Shown here: positions 1-6,645 of the stretch, piece by piece
How positions within the stretch are numbered: position 1 is the stretch's first letter
Layout: each line of letters starts with the position of its first letter
Source: an uncultured Gemmatimonadota bacterium
Lineage (GTDB): Bacteria; Gemmatimonadota; Gemmatimonadetes; Gemmatimonadales; Gemmatimonadaceae
Length of the DNA: 8,200 nt
Assembly (NCBI GenBank): GCA_903894655.1
Contig: CAITQY010000410.1
Location: 1 to 8,200, forward strand
Direction: 5' to 3'
The notes under the pieces: generated by a model
The model's database searches: none
What the model was told of the DNA's origin: nothing
The model's input: the letters and a program-made list of their open reading frames with translations, nothing else
Translations under genes and position numbers: made by a program

Positions 1-690
1 CCGGTGCCGGCCGCCGTGCGCGCGGTGAAGCGCGAGTTCCCGCATCTCGTGGTCGTGACCGACGTGTGCATGTGCGAGTACACCGATCACGGACACTGCG
101 GTTTGCTCACGTCGTCGGGTGAGGTCGACAACGACGCCACGCTCGAATTGCTGTCGCGCGAAGCGCTGGCGCACGCCGAGGCCGGTGCCGACATCGTGGC
201 GCCCAGCGACATGATGGATTTGCGCATCGGACACATGCGCGGCGCGCTCGACCTGGCCGGTTTCACGCAGACGCCGATCATGAGCTACGCCGCCAAGTAC
301 GCCTCGGCGTTCTACGGCCCATTCCGTGAAGCCGCGGAATCCACACCGGCATTCGGTGATCGTCGCAGCTATCAGATGGATCCGGCCAACGGCCGTGAAG
401 CGCTGCGGGAAGTGAAGCTCGATGTGGAAGAGGGCGCCGATATTCTGATGGTGAAGCCGGCCGGCGCCTACCTCGATATCATCGCCGCCGTGAAGCGTGA
501 GACGCAGATGCCGCTCGCCGCGTATCAGGTGAGTGGCGAGTACTCGATGATCAAGGCCGCCGCGGAACGTGGCTGGATCGACGGCGATCGCGCGATGATG
601 GAATCGCTGGTCGCCATCGCCCGCGCCGGCGCCGACATGACGATCACCTACTTTGCGCTTGAAGCGGCCGCTGCTCTGCGGAACCGCTGA
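1..690 (+). CDS. hemB: Porphobilinogen synthase (delta-aminolevulinic acid dehydratase), 5'-truncated by the window
   Basis: This cytosolic enzyme joins two 5-aminolevulinate molecules into porphobilinogen, the second committed step to heme and other tetrapyrroles. The frame is open from base 1 and ends at TGA 688-690, giving 229 visible codons. Full-length HemB is about 325 residues, so roughly the first 100 are outside the window. Counting from the GTG at position 4, the zinc-binding motif VCMCEYTDHGHCG (Cys22, Cys24, Cys32) marks the zinc-dependent type rather than the magnesium-only type. Two Schiff-base lysines are visible: Lys98 in SYAAKYASAFYGPFR and Lys151 in ILMVKPAGAYLD. The C-terminal QVSGEYSMIKAA and the TYFALEAA tail are typical of the family. 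The GTG at 4 is an internal valine, not the start. ppa follows after 28 bp on the same strand and may be co-transcribed. The identification is near certain. Confidence 0.97.
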   Translation, partial: PVPAAVRAVKREFPHLVVVTDVCMCEYTDHGHCGLLTSSGEVDNDATLELLSREALAHAEAGADIVAPSDMMDLRIGHMRGALDLAGFTQTPIMSYAAKYASAFYGPFREAAESTPAFGDRRSYQMDPANGREALREVKLDVEEGADILMVKPAGAYLDIIAAVKRETQMPLAAYQVSGEYSMIKAAAERGWIDGDRAMMESLVAIARAGADMTITYFALEAAAALRNR

Positions 691-718
691 ACCGTTTTCT
701 TTCAACATCCCCTCGGTC

Positions 719-1258
719 ATGCACAATCCCTGGCGCGACATGCCCCCCGGCCCTCACGTGCCGGAACTGGTCACCGCGATCATCGAGATTCCGGCAGGCT
801 CGCGCAACAAGTACGAGCTCGACAAGGAATCCGGGCAGTTCAAGCTCGATCGCGTGCTGTATTCCGCCGTGCACTACCCGGGCGACTACGGCTTCATTCC
901 GCGCACGCTGCACGAAGACAACGATCCGCTCGACATTCTCGTGCGCATCAACGAGCCCACGTTCCCCGGCTGCCAGATCACCTGCCGCCCGATCGGTGTG
1001 CTGAAGATGCTGGACAAGGGTGAGCCCGACGAAAAAATCCTCGCCGTACCGAGCGACGATCCGTATCACAACGACATCTACGACATCGCCGACATGCCGG
1101 CGCACTACCTCAAGGAGATCGAACACTTCTTCGGCATCTACAAGGACCTCGAAGGCAAGCGCGTCGAGATTCAGGGATGGGAGAAGAGTGAGGTGGCGTT
1201 CAAGGTGATTCAGAGATCCATTGAGCGGTACGCGGAAGTCTATTTGAAGGGTGCGTAG
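719..1258 (+). CDS. ppa: Inorganic pyrophosphatase, family I (soluble)
   Basis: This soluble cytosolic enzyme hydrolyses pyrophosphate to two phosphates with Mg2+, pulling biosynthetic reactions forward. The product has 179 residues, the normal size for bacterial family I enzymes. The signature DNDPLDI lies at residues 67-73 and carries three metal-binding aspartates. Also present are the N-terminal IEIPAGSRNKYELDKE (residues 22-37), the active-site RVLYSAVHYPGDYGFIP region (45-61) and the DEK segment near 104-106. The ATG at 719 is chosen because MHNPWRDMPPGPHVPE matches the usual family start. An in-frame ATG at 653 would overlap the hemB end and add a non-conserved 22 residues; another ATG lies at 740. 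No Shine-Dalgarno sequence is visible before 719. The gene stops at TAG 1256-1258 and converges on the ketosynthase operon, separated by a large inverted repeat. Confidence 0.96.
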   Translation: MHNPWRDMPPGPHVPELVTAIIEIPAGSRNKYELDKESGQFKLDRVLYSAVHYPGDYGFIPRTLHEDNDPLDILVRINEPTFPGCQITCRPIGVLKMLDKGEPDEKILAVPSDDPYHNDIYDIADMPAHYLKEIEHFFGIYKDLEGKRVEIQGWEKSEVAFKVIQRSIERYAEVYLKGA

Positions 1259-1268
1259 ACGGGACTGA

Positions 1269-1394
1269 AACTGCCAACGGCTTAGGGGGCAGGGAGGAGG
1301 GACTCAGGAAGGAGAAAGCAGGGAAACCGCGCGTGGTCTCCCTGCCCCCTCCTCCCTGACACCCTCCTTCCTGCGTCCTAGGCTGTTGGCAGTT
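1269..1394. repeat. 126-bp imperfect inverted repeat between convergent genes; possible bidirectional terminator or dispersed palindromic element
   Basis: The two 63-nt halves (1269-1331 and 1332-1394) are reverse complements at about 50 of 63 positions without any gap. The outermost 10 bp match perfectly (AACTGCCAAC at 1269-1278, GTTGGCAGTT at 1385-1394). Several mismatches would still pair as G-U in a plus-strand transcript. The left half is polypurine-rich and the right half polypyrimidine-rich. The right end overlaps the last codons and stop of the ketosynthase gene. Its position between two convergent genes fits a bidirectional terminator, though there is no clear U-tract. The size and near-perfect ends also fit a REP- or MITE-like dispersed repeat. 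No second copy is present in this window, so dispersal is inference. Confidence 0.8.
1284..1350. terminator. Alternative 13-bp perfect stem inside the inverted repeat
   Basis: AGGGGGCAGGGAG at 1284-1296 is perfectly complementary to CTCCCTGCCCCCT at 1338-1350, in a register different from the full 126-bp palindrome, leaving a 41-nt loop. Either fold would give a very stable hairpin in transcripts of both converging genes, so a transcription-end or mRNA 3'-protection role is plausible. No run of U follows the stem, so a classical intrinsic terminator is not proven. Confidence 0.35.
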
Positions 1395-2688
1395 GAACAG
1401 CCTGCTTCAGCACAAGGGCGGCATTAATCCCGCCAAACCCGAAGCTGTTCGACAGCACCACCTTCGGGCTCAAATCCCGTCCGTGGTGCGGCACGAAATC
1501 CAGATCGCAACCGTCCGCGGGCGTGTCGAGATTGAGCGTGGGGGGAATCCAGCCGCGTGAGATCGTGAGCGCGCTGATCGCCGCTTCGAAGGCGCCGGAT
1601 GCACCGAGCGCGTGGCCGTAGTAGCCCTTGGTGCTCGACACCGGAATGCGGTACGCGTGATCGCCGAACACTTGCTTGATCGCCATGGTTTCCGTGGGAT
1701 CATTCAGCGGCGTGCTGCTGCCGTGGGCGTTGATATACTCGATCTGCTCCACGCTGACCGACGCATCACGCAGGGCGTTGCGCATGCAGCGCGCGGCTTG
1801 CGCCCCGTCGGGGCGCGGGGCGGTCATGTGGTGCGCATCGTTGGTGGTGCCGTAGCCGCCAAGCTCGGCGTAAATGCGCGCACCGCGCGCCTCGGCGTGC
1901 GACCATTCCTCGAGCAGGAGGACGGCACCGCCTTCGCCCATCACGAAGCCGTCGCGATGAGCATCGAACGGGCGCGACGCGCGGGCCGGATCATCGTTGC
2001 GCGTCGACATGGCGCGAATGAGGGCGAACGCGCCGAAGCACAACGTGGCCAGCGGCGCTTCCGAGCCGCCGGCCAGCATCACGTCGGCGTAGCCATCGCG
2101 GATCTGACGGAACGCTTCGCCGATCGCCATGGAGCCCGACGCGCAGCTCATGGCGTTGGTGGAGTTGGGGCCGGACACACCGAACTCGATCGCCATGTTG
2201 CAGCTGGCCGAGCCGCCGAACACGGCAAGGGCCAACGTGGCATCGACCGCACGCAGTCCGCCGTGCAAAAAGCGCGCGGCCTGTTCCTCGGCGTAGCCCA
2301 CCCCGCCCAGCGCCGTGCCCATCATCGCGCCCACGCGATCGCGGTCCTCGTTGGCGAGATCGAGCTTGCCGTCTTCGAGGGCCAGCATCGCACTCACCAC
2401 GGCGAACTCGCTGAACCGATCGAATCGCTTGACGCGCTTGGCGTCGATCCATTTCGTGGCGTCGAAATCGTCGATCTGGGCGGCGCACTGCGACCGGTAG
2501 ATCGACGCATCGAAGCGCGTGGCCGGCACCACCGCCGAGCGTTCGGCGCGCAGCCCCTGCCAGAGCGCCTCGACGCCGGTGCCGATGGGCGTCACGCAGC
2601 CGATGCCGGTGATGGCCACCCGACGACGTGACGGCGAGGATTCGGGAGTCATGTGCGGAGGCATGCGCGTGTCCGGCAGGTTGGTCAT
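1378..2688 (-). CDS. Beta-ketoacyl-ACP synthase, FabF/KAS II-like
   Basis: This is a thiolase-fold condensing enzyme expected to catalyse decarboxylative Claisen condensation of an acyl chain with malonyl-ACP. The product has 436 residues. Residues 22-36 (RRVAITGIGCVTPIG) match the family N-terminus. The catalytic Cys182 lies in NAMSCASGSMAIGEA, His322 in INAHGSSTPLND, Lys354 and His359 in SSTKGYYGHALGASGA, and the gating loop is SFGFGG (415-420). Cys182 makes it a true ketosynthase rather than a chain-length-factor partner, which lacks the cysteine. The start at ATG 2686-2688 overlaps the upstream stop in an ATGA junction; later ATGs at residues 9 and 13 are possible. It is the last gene of the operon. 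The Cys motif differs from the usual TACATG-type FabF sequence, and the tailoring-gene context argues for a specialised lipid or polyketide role rather than the housekeeping FabF. The last codons lie within the inverted repeat. Confidence 0.93.
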   Translation of the reverse strand: MTNLPDTRMPPHMTPESSPSRRRVAITGIGCVTPIGTGVEALWQGLRAERSAVVPATRFDASIYRSQCAAQIDDFDATKWIDAKRVKRFDRFSEFAVVSAMLALEDGKLDLANEDRDRVGAMMGTALGGVGYAEEQAARFLHGGLRAVDATLALAVFGGSASCNMAIEFGVSGPNSTNAMSCASGSMAIGEAFRQIRDGYADVMLAGGSEAPLATLCFGAFALIRAMSTRNDDPARASRPFDAHRDGFVMGEGGAVLLLEEWSHAEARGARIYAELGGYGTTNDAHHMTAPRPDGAQAARCMRNALRDASVSVEQIEYINAHGSSTPLNDPTETMAIKQVFGDHAYRIPVSSTKGYYGHALGASGAFEAAISALTISRGWIPPTLNLDTPADGCDLDFVPHHGRDLSPKVVLSNSFGFGGINAALVLKQAVQLPTA

Positions 2689-3224
2689 GTAGGAGTCCGT
2701 TCAGCGACGGCGGCCAGACCCGCCAGCGTGCGCGACGCGATGCCGTGCACGAAAACCGGCGCGATCACTTGGCGGGCTGCGAACCGTCCGATCACCGGCC
2801 ACAAGGGGCCGTTCCACACGTGCACGATGCGGGTGAGCGTACCGCCTTCCACTGGCGTGAACGACCACTCCACATCCATACGCGTGGTGATGCCACCGAC
2901 GTGCTTGAAGCGCACCCATGGCACGTCATGATTCACCGCCATTTCGGACAGCCACCACGTGGGCCAGTTGAACAGGCCGAACGGGCGATTGGCGGCCATC
3001 TCCACCATGCCACCGCCATCGGGCGTCCGGTGACGGAACCGCACGAACTGGTAGTGCGGCAGATACGCCGGCCAATGCTCGACCTCGCGTGCGATCGCGA
3101 AAATGCGCGCCACCGGCGCGCGCACGATCTGCTCGTCGATCTGTGTCACCAGTTGATCCGGTGGCGGCGGACCCAGTTCGTAGTTCGGGTGCATAGTCGA
3201 GGCTGAAGGAGAAGGCGAAGACAT
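2685..3224 (-). CDS. SRPBCC-family protein, polyketide cyclase/dehydrase-like
   Basis: The 179-residue product looks like a helix-grip (START/Bet v1-like) fold, which binds hydrophobic ligands and in type II polyketide pathways acts as aromatase/cyclase. Visible hallmarks are an early strand and helix DEQIVRAPVARIFAIAREVEHWPAYLPHY (about residues 30-58, split here only for reading), a central run of aromatic-rich strands (FGLFNWPTWW, 82-91) and the hydrophobic C-terminal helix around residues 147-173. The first 25 residues are Ser/Pro-rich and probably disordered. The start at ATG 3222-3224 shares one base with the methyltransferase stop (TAATG), and the stop overlaps the ketosynthase start (ATGA). 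An alternative start is Met11. The catalytic role is inferred from fold and context only; it could instead be a lipid-binding or transfer protein. Confidence 0.82.
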   Translation of the reverse strand: MSSPSPSASTMHPNYELGPPPPDQLVTQIDEQIVRAPVARIFAIAREVEHWPAYLPHYQFVRFRHRTPDGGGMVEMAANRPFGLFNWPTWWLSEMAVNHDVPWVRFKHVGGITTRMDVEWSFTPVEGGTLTRIVHVWNGPLWPVIGRFAARQVIAPVFVHGIASRTLAGLAAVAERTPT

Positions 3225-3961
3225 TACGTACGTGCGTGGCCACGATGGCTGGGCGACCACACGGCGACCACCCGGAAGCCCAGCGCCCGGTGCGCGTGCG
3301 CGCGACAACCCGTGGCGCGTTCCACGAGTCGCTGCAGTTCGATGCGCGTGAAGCCGCGCAGTATCGACACAATGCCGTCGTGGCGGCTGACTGGATGAAA
3401 CCCAAGCAGGAATGATGCCGCCCAGAGCCCGGCCACCGCAAACCAACTGCGCCGCAGATCGCCGACGATCACGGCTGACTTCGCCACGCGCGTGCATTCC
3501 TGTAGGAGGCGCTCCGCCTCGGCGCCGTCGAAGTGGTGCAGCACCTGCGAGCAGGTCACGATGTCGATGCTGCTATCGGCGAAGGGCAGCGCCATGGCGT
3601 CAGCGGCCAGCGCATGCGTGCACGCCGTTCCCGCCGCCTGCGCCAGGGCCGGCACGAGTTCGAGGCCGATCGTCGTCATCGGCATCGCCAGACGCGCCGC
3701 CATGCGTTGCGCTGCGCGCGGGATGTCGCCGAGTCCGGTACCGATGTCGAGCAAGGTGATCGGCCCCGGTGATTCCCCAACCGTCGTGTGCCTCGACGGC
3801 TGGGTGCGCACCACCCGCTCCACTTCGGCCAGCACGGCGCGACGTCCGCCGAAGAACCGATTCGCCAATGCCACATCGCGTAGCGAGCGCAACGCGAGCG
3901 CGGGATCCTCACCGGGGTCGTCGAGGATCTCGGTGCCGCGCTGGCGCGCTGGCGTGAACAT
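3224..3961 (-). CDS. Class I SAM-dependent methyltransferase
   Basis: The product is predicted to transfer a methyl group from S-adenosylmethionine. It has 245 residues. Motif I is LLDIGTGLGD (about 70-79), followed by an acidic residue at the end of strand 2 (Glu101 in IGLELVPAL), the DAMALPF segment (121-127) and the VTCSQVLHHF post-motif (about 136-145). A hydrophobic stretch at about 172-188 (WFAVAGLWAASFLLGF) may give membrane or lipid contact. The start at ATG 3959-3961 is chosen because MFTPARQRGTEILDDP and RSLRDVALANRFFGG resemble the N-terminus of methyltransferases I recall beside type III polyketide synthases and FAD oxidoreductases. The frame is open further upstream, but that part is arginine-rich and overlaps the flavin reductase gene. 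It starts 17 bp after the flavin reductase stop and overlaps the SRPBCC start by one base. The substrate is unknown; a phenolic or quinone-like lipid is a guess from context. Confidence 0.88.
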   Translation of the reverse strand: MFTPARQRGTEILDDPGEDPALALRSLRDVALANRFFGGRRAVLAEVERVVRTQPSRHTTVGESPGPITLLDIGTGLGDIPRAAQRMAARLAMPMTTIGLELVPALAQAAGTACTHALAADAMALPFADSSIDIVTCSQVLHHFDGAEAERLLQECTRVAKSAVIVGDLRRSWFAVAGLWAASFLLGFHPVSRHDGIVSILRGFTRIELQRLVERATGCRAHAHRALGFRVVAVWSPSHRGHART

Positions 3962-3978
3962 GGAGGCGAGGGGCGAGT

Positions 3979-4452
3979 CTATCGTTCCAACTGCGCGTAG
4001 CCACCGCGATAATAGAGCAAGGGCTTTGCATCGCGCGCGGTCCCCTGTTCTACATGCCCGACAACGATCACGTGGTCGCCGGCCGGATGACGCGCCACGA
4101 TGCGGCACTGCATCGACGCCAGGACATCGTCGAGCAGCGCGTCCCCCAGTTCACCGTCGGTATAGCCAACCCCGACGAACCGGTCATCAAACTTCCCGGC
4201 GAAGCGGCGGGACAGCGCTTCCTGCGAGTCGGCGAGTACGTTCACGGCAAAGCTGGTGGCCTGCGCCATCACCGGTGCGATGGTGGCGTCGTTGCCGATG
4301 CACACCAGCACCAGCGGCGGGTCGAGGCTGAGCGACGAGAAGGCACTGACCGTCATGCCGTGCGGCGTGCCATTCGCATCGCGCGCGGTGATGACCGTGA
4401 TGCCGGAAGCGAAGCGGCCGAGGACGGCCCGAAAAAGATCTTGATCGATCAT
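3979..4452 (-). CDS. Flavin reductase-like, FMN-binding split-barrel protein
   Basis: The 157-residue product matches the small NAD(P)H:flavin oxidoreductase family (HpaC-like), which binds FMN or FAD in a split barrel and hands reduced flavin to a partner monooxygenase. Visible family motifs are LGRFASGITVITA (11-23), GMTVSAFSSLSLDPPLVLVC (32-51), FAVNVLADSQEALSRRFAG (68-86), the VIVVGHVE strand (128-135) and PLLYYRGGYAQL (144-155). The start ATG 4450-4452 shares one base with the stop of the upstream FAD oxidoreductase (TGATG), so translation is probably coupled. Its partner could be the adjacent flavoprotein, although that group normally holds its FAD tightly and does not require a separate reductase. 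It may alternatively serve another monooxygenase, or itself use flavin as a prosthetic group. Confidence 0.92.
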   Translation of the reverse strand: MIDQDLFRAVLGRFASGITVITARDANGTPHGMTVSAFSSLSLDPPLVLVCIGNDATIAPVMAQATSFAVNVLADSQEALSRRFAGKFDDRFVGVGYTDGELGDALLDDVLASMQCRIVARHPAGDHVIVVGHVEQGTARDAKPLLYYRGGYAQLER

Positions 4453-5693
4453 CAGGAAAGGAAACGGAGCAGGGTGCGCGGGCGCAGCACCGCCGATGGC
4501 GGCACGAAGTCACCCGTGACCCCGATCAACAGGTCAGCGAGATCGCGATCGCGCGTGAGAACACGCGCGGCGTGGTTCATCAACGTCGGAAAGGCCACGG
4601 CGGCTCCAATGAGCTTTTCGACTCGCCACTTGCCGGCAAAGGTCTGCTTCCGCGCCCGCTCGTACGCCCGCAGCGCGCGACGCATGCCGCGCGCGTTGGC
4701 CTGCTCGCGAGCGTGGACGGCGTCGACCGCGAACGGGGCCAGCAGCTCGCCGCCTCGCAATGCCGCATAGATGCCTTCGCCAGTGAACGGATCGTAGAAG
4801 TCGGCGGCGTCGCCCGTGAGCATCGCGCCCGGCGCCCAGGCGCGGGTGGCATGCGAGGCGAACGGTCCGGTGGCGCGCACCGGCGTTTCGCGAATGGCGT
4901 CGCGGAAGCGTGGATGCAACGACGGTTGGGCGGCGATCCATGCCTCGAGAAACGCGGTGGGGTCGCCGGACATGCCCTGCGCCGAGCGGCGCGGGACGAC
5001 CAACGCCACGTTCGTGAGTCCGCCGGACACGGCGGCGAGCCCCACGTAGCCGTTGGTGGTGACGTGCATTTCGCCGAGGGTGCCGATGCCGGCCACGCCG
5101 CGATAGTGCGCTACCAGCGCCACCCGTCGGGGCCAGCGCGATTGGTGCGCGAGTTCCAAGCGTCGTGACACGATCGACCGCAGTCCATCGGCGCCGATCA
5201 CGAGCGAGGCGCGCATCGTGCGCATGCCGTGCTCCGTGCGCACCTCGACCCCGCACACCGCGCCGCTCACGTCGAGCGCCACGCCCTCCACTTTCGCATC
5301 TTCGAGCACGCACACGCCAGCGGCCCGGGCGCGCTCGATGAGGAGGGTGTCGAGCACCTCGCGACGGACCCCGAGGCCGCGATCGCGAAAGCCGCGGAAG
5401 CCATGGCGCGCCACGAATTCCCCATGAATGCGGTCGCCCGACGGGGCGTGTACCACCATGCCCGTCAACGAGGCGGCGCCGCCCTGTTCGAGCGGGGCCA
5501 GCGCGCCCATCGCATCCAGAATACGACTCGCTTCCGGACTCACATACTCGGCGCAGGGTTTGGCGCGGGGAAAGCGCGCGCGATCGAGCAGACACACCTC
5601 GAGCCCCGCCGTGGCCAGATGCCACGCCGCCGAACTACCGGCGGGGCCTCCGCCCACGACGATCACCTGCCAAGGGCGCGAGTAGTCGGACAT
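4452..5693 (-). CDS. FAD-dependent oxidoreductase, geranylgeranyl reductase / lipid hydroxylase type
   Basis: The 413-residue product is a group A flavoprotein (PHBH fold). The Rossmann FAD motif VIVVGGGPAGSSAAWHLA covers residues 10-27, with the ribose-binding acidic residue Asp37 at the end of strand 2. KPCAEYVSPEA (45-55) resembles the conserved Cys segment of geranylgeranyl reductases. VIGADGLRSIVSRRL (165-179) and GDAADFYDPFTGEGIYAAL (294-312) bind the FAD pyrophosphate and ribityl parts. Relatives either reduce isoprenoid double bonds or hydroxylate alkylresorcinol-type lipids; the sequence alone does not decide. The start at ATG 5691-5693 fits the family N-terminus directly before the Rossmann motif. 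The frame stays open upstream only because the opposite coding frame is GC-rich. It heads the compact five-gene run, 110 bp downstream of the DUF92 gene. Confidence 0.9.
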   Translation of the reverse strand: MSDYSRPWQVIVVGGGPAGSSAAWHLATAGLEVCLLDRARFPRAKPCAEYVSPEASRILDAMGALAPLEQGGAASLTGMVVHAPSGDRIHGEFVARHGFRGFRDRGLGVRREVLDTLLIERARAAGVCVLEDAKVEGVALDVSGAVCGVEVRTEHGMRTMRASLVIGADGLRSIVSRRLELAHQSRWPRRVALVAHYRGVAGIGTLGEMHVTTNGYVGLAAVSGGLTNVALVVPRRSAQGMSGDPTAFLEAWIAAQPSLHPRFRDAIRETPVRATGPFASHATRAWAPGAMLTGDAADFYDPFTGEGIYAALRGGELLAPFAVDAVHAREQANARGMRRALRAYERARKQTFAGKWRVEKLIGAAVAFPTLMNHAARVLTRDRDLADLLIGVTGDFVPPSAVLRPRTLLRFLS

Positions 5694-5803
5694 GAGGCTC
5701 GGAAGGGGGCAATCGCAACGCCGGGGACTGTGAAAAGCTAACGCCCGGGGATGGCACGCAGATCCCTGATGTAGGCGAGGGGCCCACCGACGGCGACTTG
5801 CCC
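5694..5803 (-). other. 110-bp gap before the five-gene run; no convincing promoter seen
   Basis: This is the only large gap inside the minus-strand gene series and the natural place for an internal promoter or processing site. No good -35/-10 pair and no Shine-Dalgarno sequence before the ATG at 5693 was found. A short near-direct repeat is present (AACGCCGGGGA at 5718-5728 and AACGCCCGGGGA at 5740-5751). It may be chance in such GC-rich DNA. Confidence 0.35.
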
Positions 5804-6637
5804 TTAGGCCATCAGCGACGCCAGTCCCCACGCCAAAAAGGCGGCCGACGCCGTACACAGCAGGTTCACCGCATCGTTGCCGAGCCATCGCCAGCCTCCA
5901 CGGTGCTGCGTGTTCGTGCCGCAGGCGTGGCGCGCCTGTTCGGTCGCGGTGTCGCAGGACGGGCACCAGCGCCGTTGCTGCACCAGTGCCCCTGCGACGG
6001 TATCGACTACCGCGCCGAACACCGCCGCCACCGCCACGATCCACCAGCGTGGAGCCGGGACGAGTCCGAACCCCACGGCGACCGCCGTCAGGACGAGCGC
6101 ACTGCCAACCATGGACACGCTCCCCGCCACGCTGACGGCGCCCGACGTTCCCGTGGGGACCGGGCGCCCAGTGCGAACGGAGCGTGGCACGCCGCCGATC
6201 CAGGTGCCGATCTCGGTGGCCATGGTGTCCGCGCCGGCGGCGATGAGTGCCGCCGTGCCCCACAGGGCGGCCTCGGCGGCCAGATCACACCGCAGCAGGG
6301 TCAGGGTCGCCGCCACGGCAAAGATGCCCCCGTTGGCCATCACCTGTATCGCGTCGCGTTGCCCCCCTTTCGCGACGACGCCCGCAGTGCGCACCGCCTT
6401 CCGTGCGCGCCCCAGCCGGGAGCCGACTGTCACCCACGCGAACCAGACGATCAGGAAGCCGCCCCACGTTGCACCGGCGCGCAGGGCGATCGATCCGACC
6501 ACGGTGGCCGCGATCGCACCGCTGGGGCGCAGGCTTCCCTTCGACCAGGCGGCGGCTGCCATGACCGTCGCCAGGCCGATTGCCACGGGCGTGGACGGAC
6601 CCGCCACGATCAACCACGCAGGAATGGCCGCCGACAC
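5804..6637 (-). CDS. DUF92 (TMEM19-like) integral membrane protein
   Basis: The 277-residue product (from GTG 6635-6637) is a polytopic membrane protein. Family hallmarks are WSKGSLRPSGAIAATVVGS (31-49), the GSRLGRARK turn (72-80), KGGQRDAIQVMANGG (90-104), the acidic AGADTMATEIGTWIG (134-148), TGRPVPTGTSGAVS (156-169) and the loop WCPSC...C...GGWRWLGNDAVNLL with Cys225, Cys228 and Cys239. Hydrophobic segments lie near 4-30, 41-52, 56-71, 103-115, 124-136, 166-192, 198-219 and 257-274. Plant VTE6, a phytyl-phosphate kinase, belongs to this family, so a prenyl-phosphate kinase role is possible here but not shown. No in-frame ATG lies near the expected N-terminus. GTG 6637 sits 8 bp after the stop of the upstream gene; a CTG at 6649 overlapping that stop is an alternative start. 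Confidence 0.85.
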   Translation of the reverse strand: MSAAIPAWLIVAGPSTPVAIGLATVMAAAAWSKGSLRPSGAIAATVVGSIALRAGATWGGFLIVWFAWVTVGSRLGRARKAVRTAGVVAKGGQRDAIQVMANGGIFAVAATLTLLRCDLAAEAALWGTAALIAAGADTMATEIGTWIGGVPRSVRTGRPVPTGTSGAVSVAGSVSMVGSALVLTAVAVGFGLVPAPRWWIVAVAAVFGAVVDTVAGALVQQRRWCPSCDTATEQARHACGTNTQHRGGWRWLGNDAVNLLCTASAAFLAWGLASLMA

Positions 6638-6645
6638 GGTTGGGA

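Noticed and set aside
4..690. GTG at position 4 as the start of the hemB gene
   Set aside because: The frame is open to base 1 and about 100 conserved N-terminal residues are missing, so this is an internal valine of a gene cut by the window.
653..718. Upstream in-frame ATG giving a longer pyrophosphatase
   Set aside because: It lies inside the hemB coding end, and the added 22 residues are not like any pyrophosphatase N-terminus.
1285..1301. Strong G-quadruplex in the purine-rich arm
   Set aside because: Only three runs of three or more G are close together; the fourth is 19 nt away, so the palindrome explains the sequence better.
1612..2631. Long plus-strand open frame opposite the ketosynthase gene
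   Set aside because: It is His/Arg/Ala-rich without recognisable motifs, and the minus-strand frame carries a complete catalytic triad.
5718..5751. Near-direct repeat before the FAD oxidoreductase as an operator
   Set aside because: It is two short GC-rich copies with an indel, with no symmetry and no promoter nearby, and is not distinguishable from chance.
5694..6263. N-terminal extension of the FAD oxidoreductase through an open frame antisense-shifted across the DUF92 gene
   Set aside because: The extension is arginine- and glycine-rich low-complexity typical of a wrong frame in GC-rich DNA, and the DUF92 frame there has clear family motifs. The Rossmann motif begins just after the ATG at 5693.
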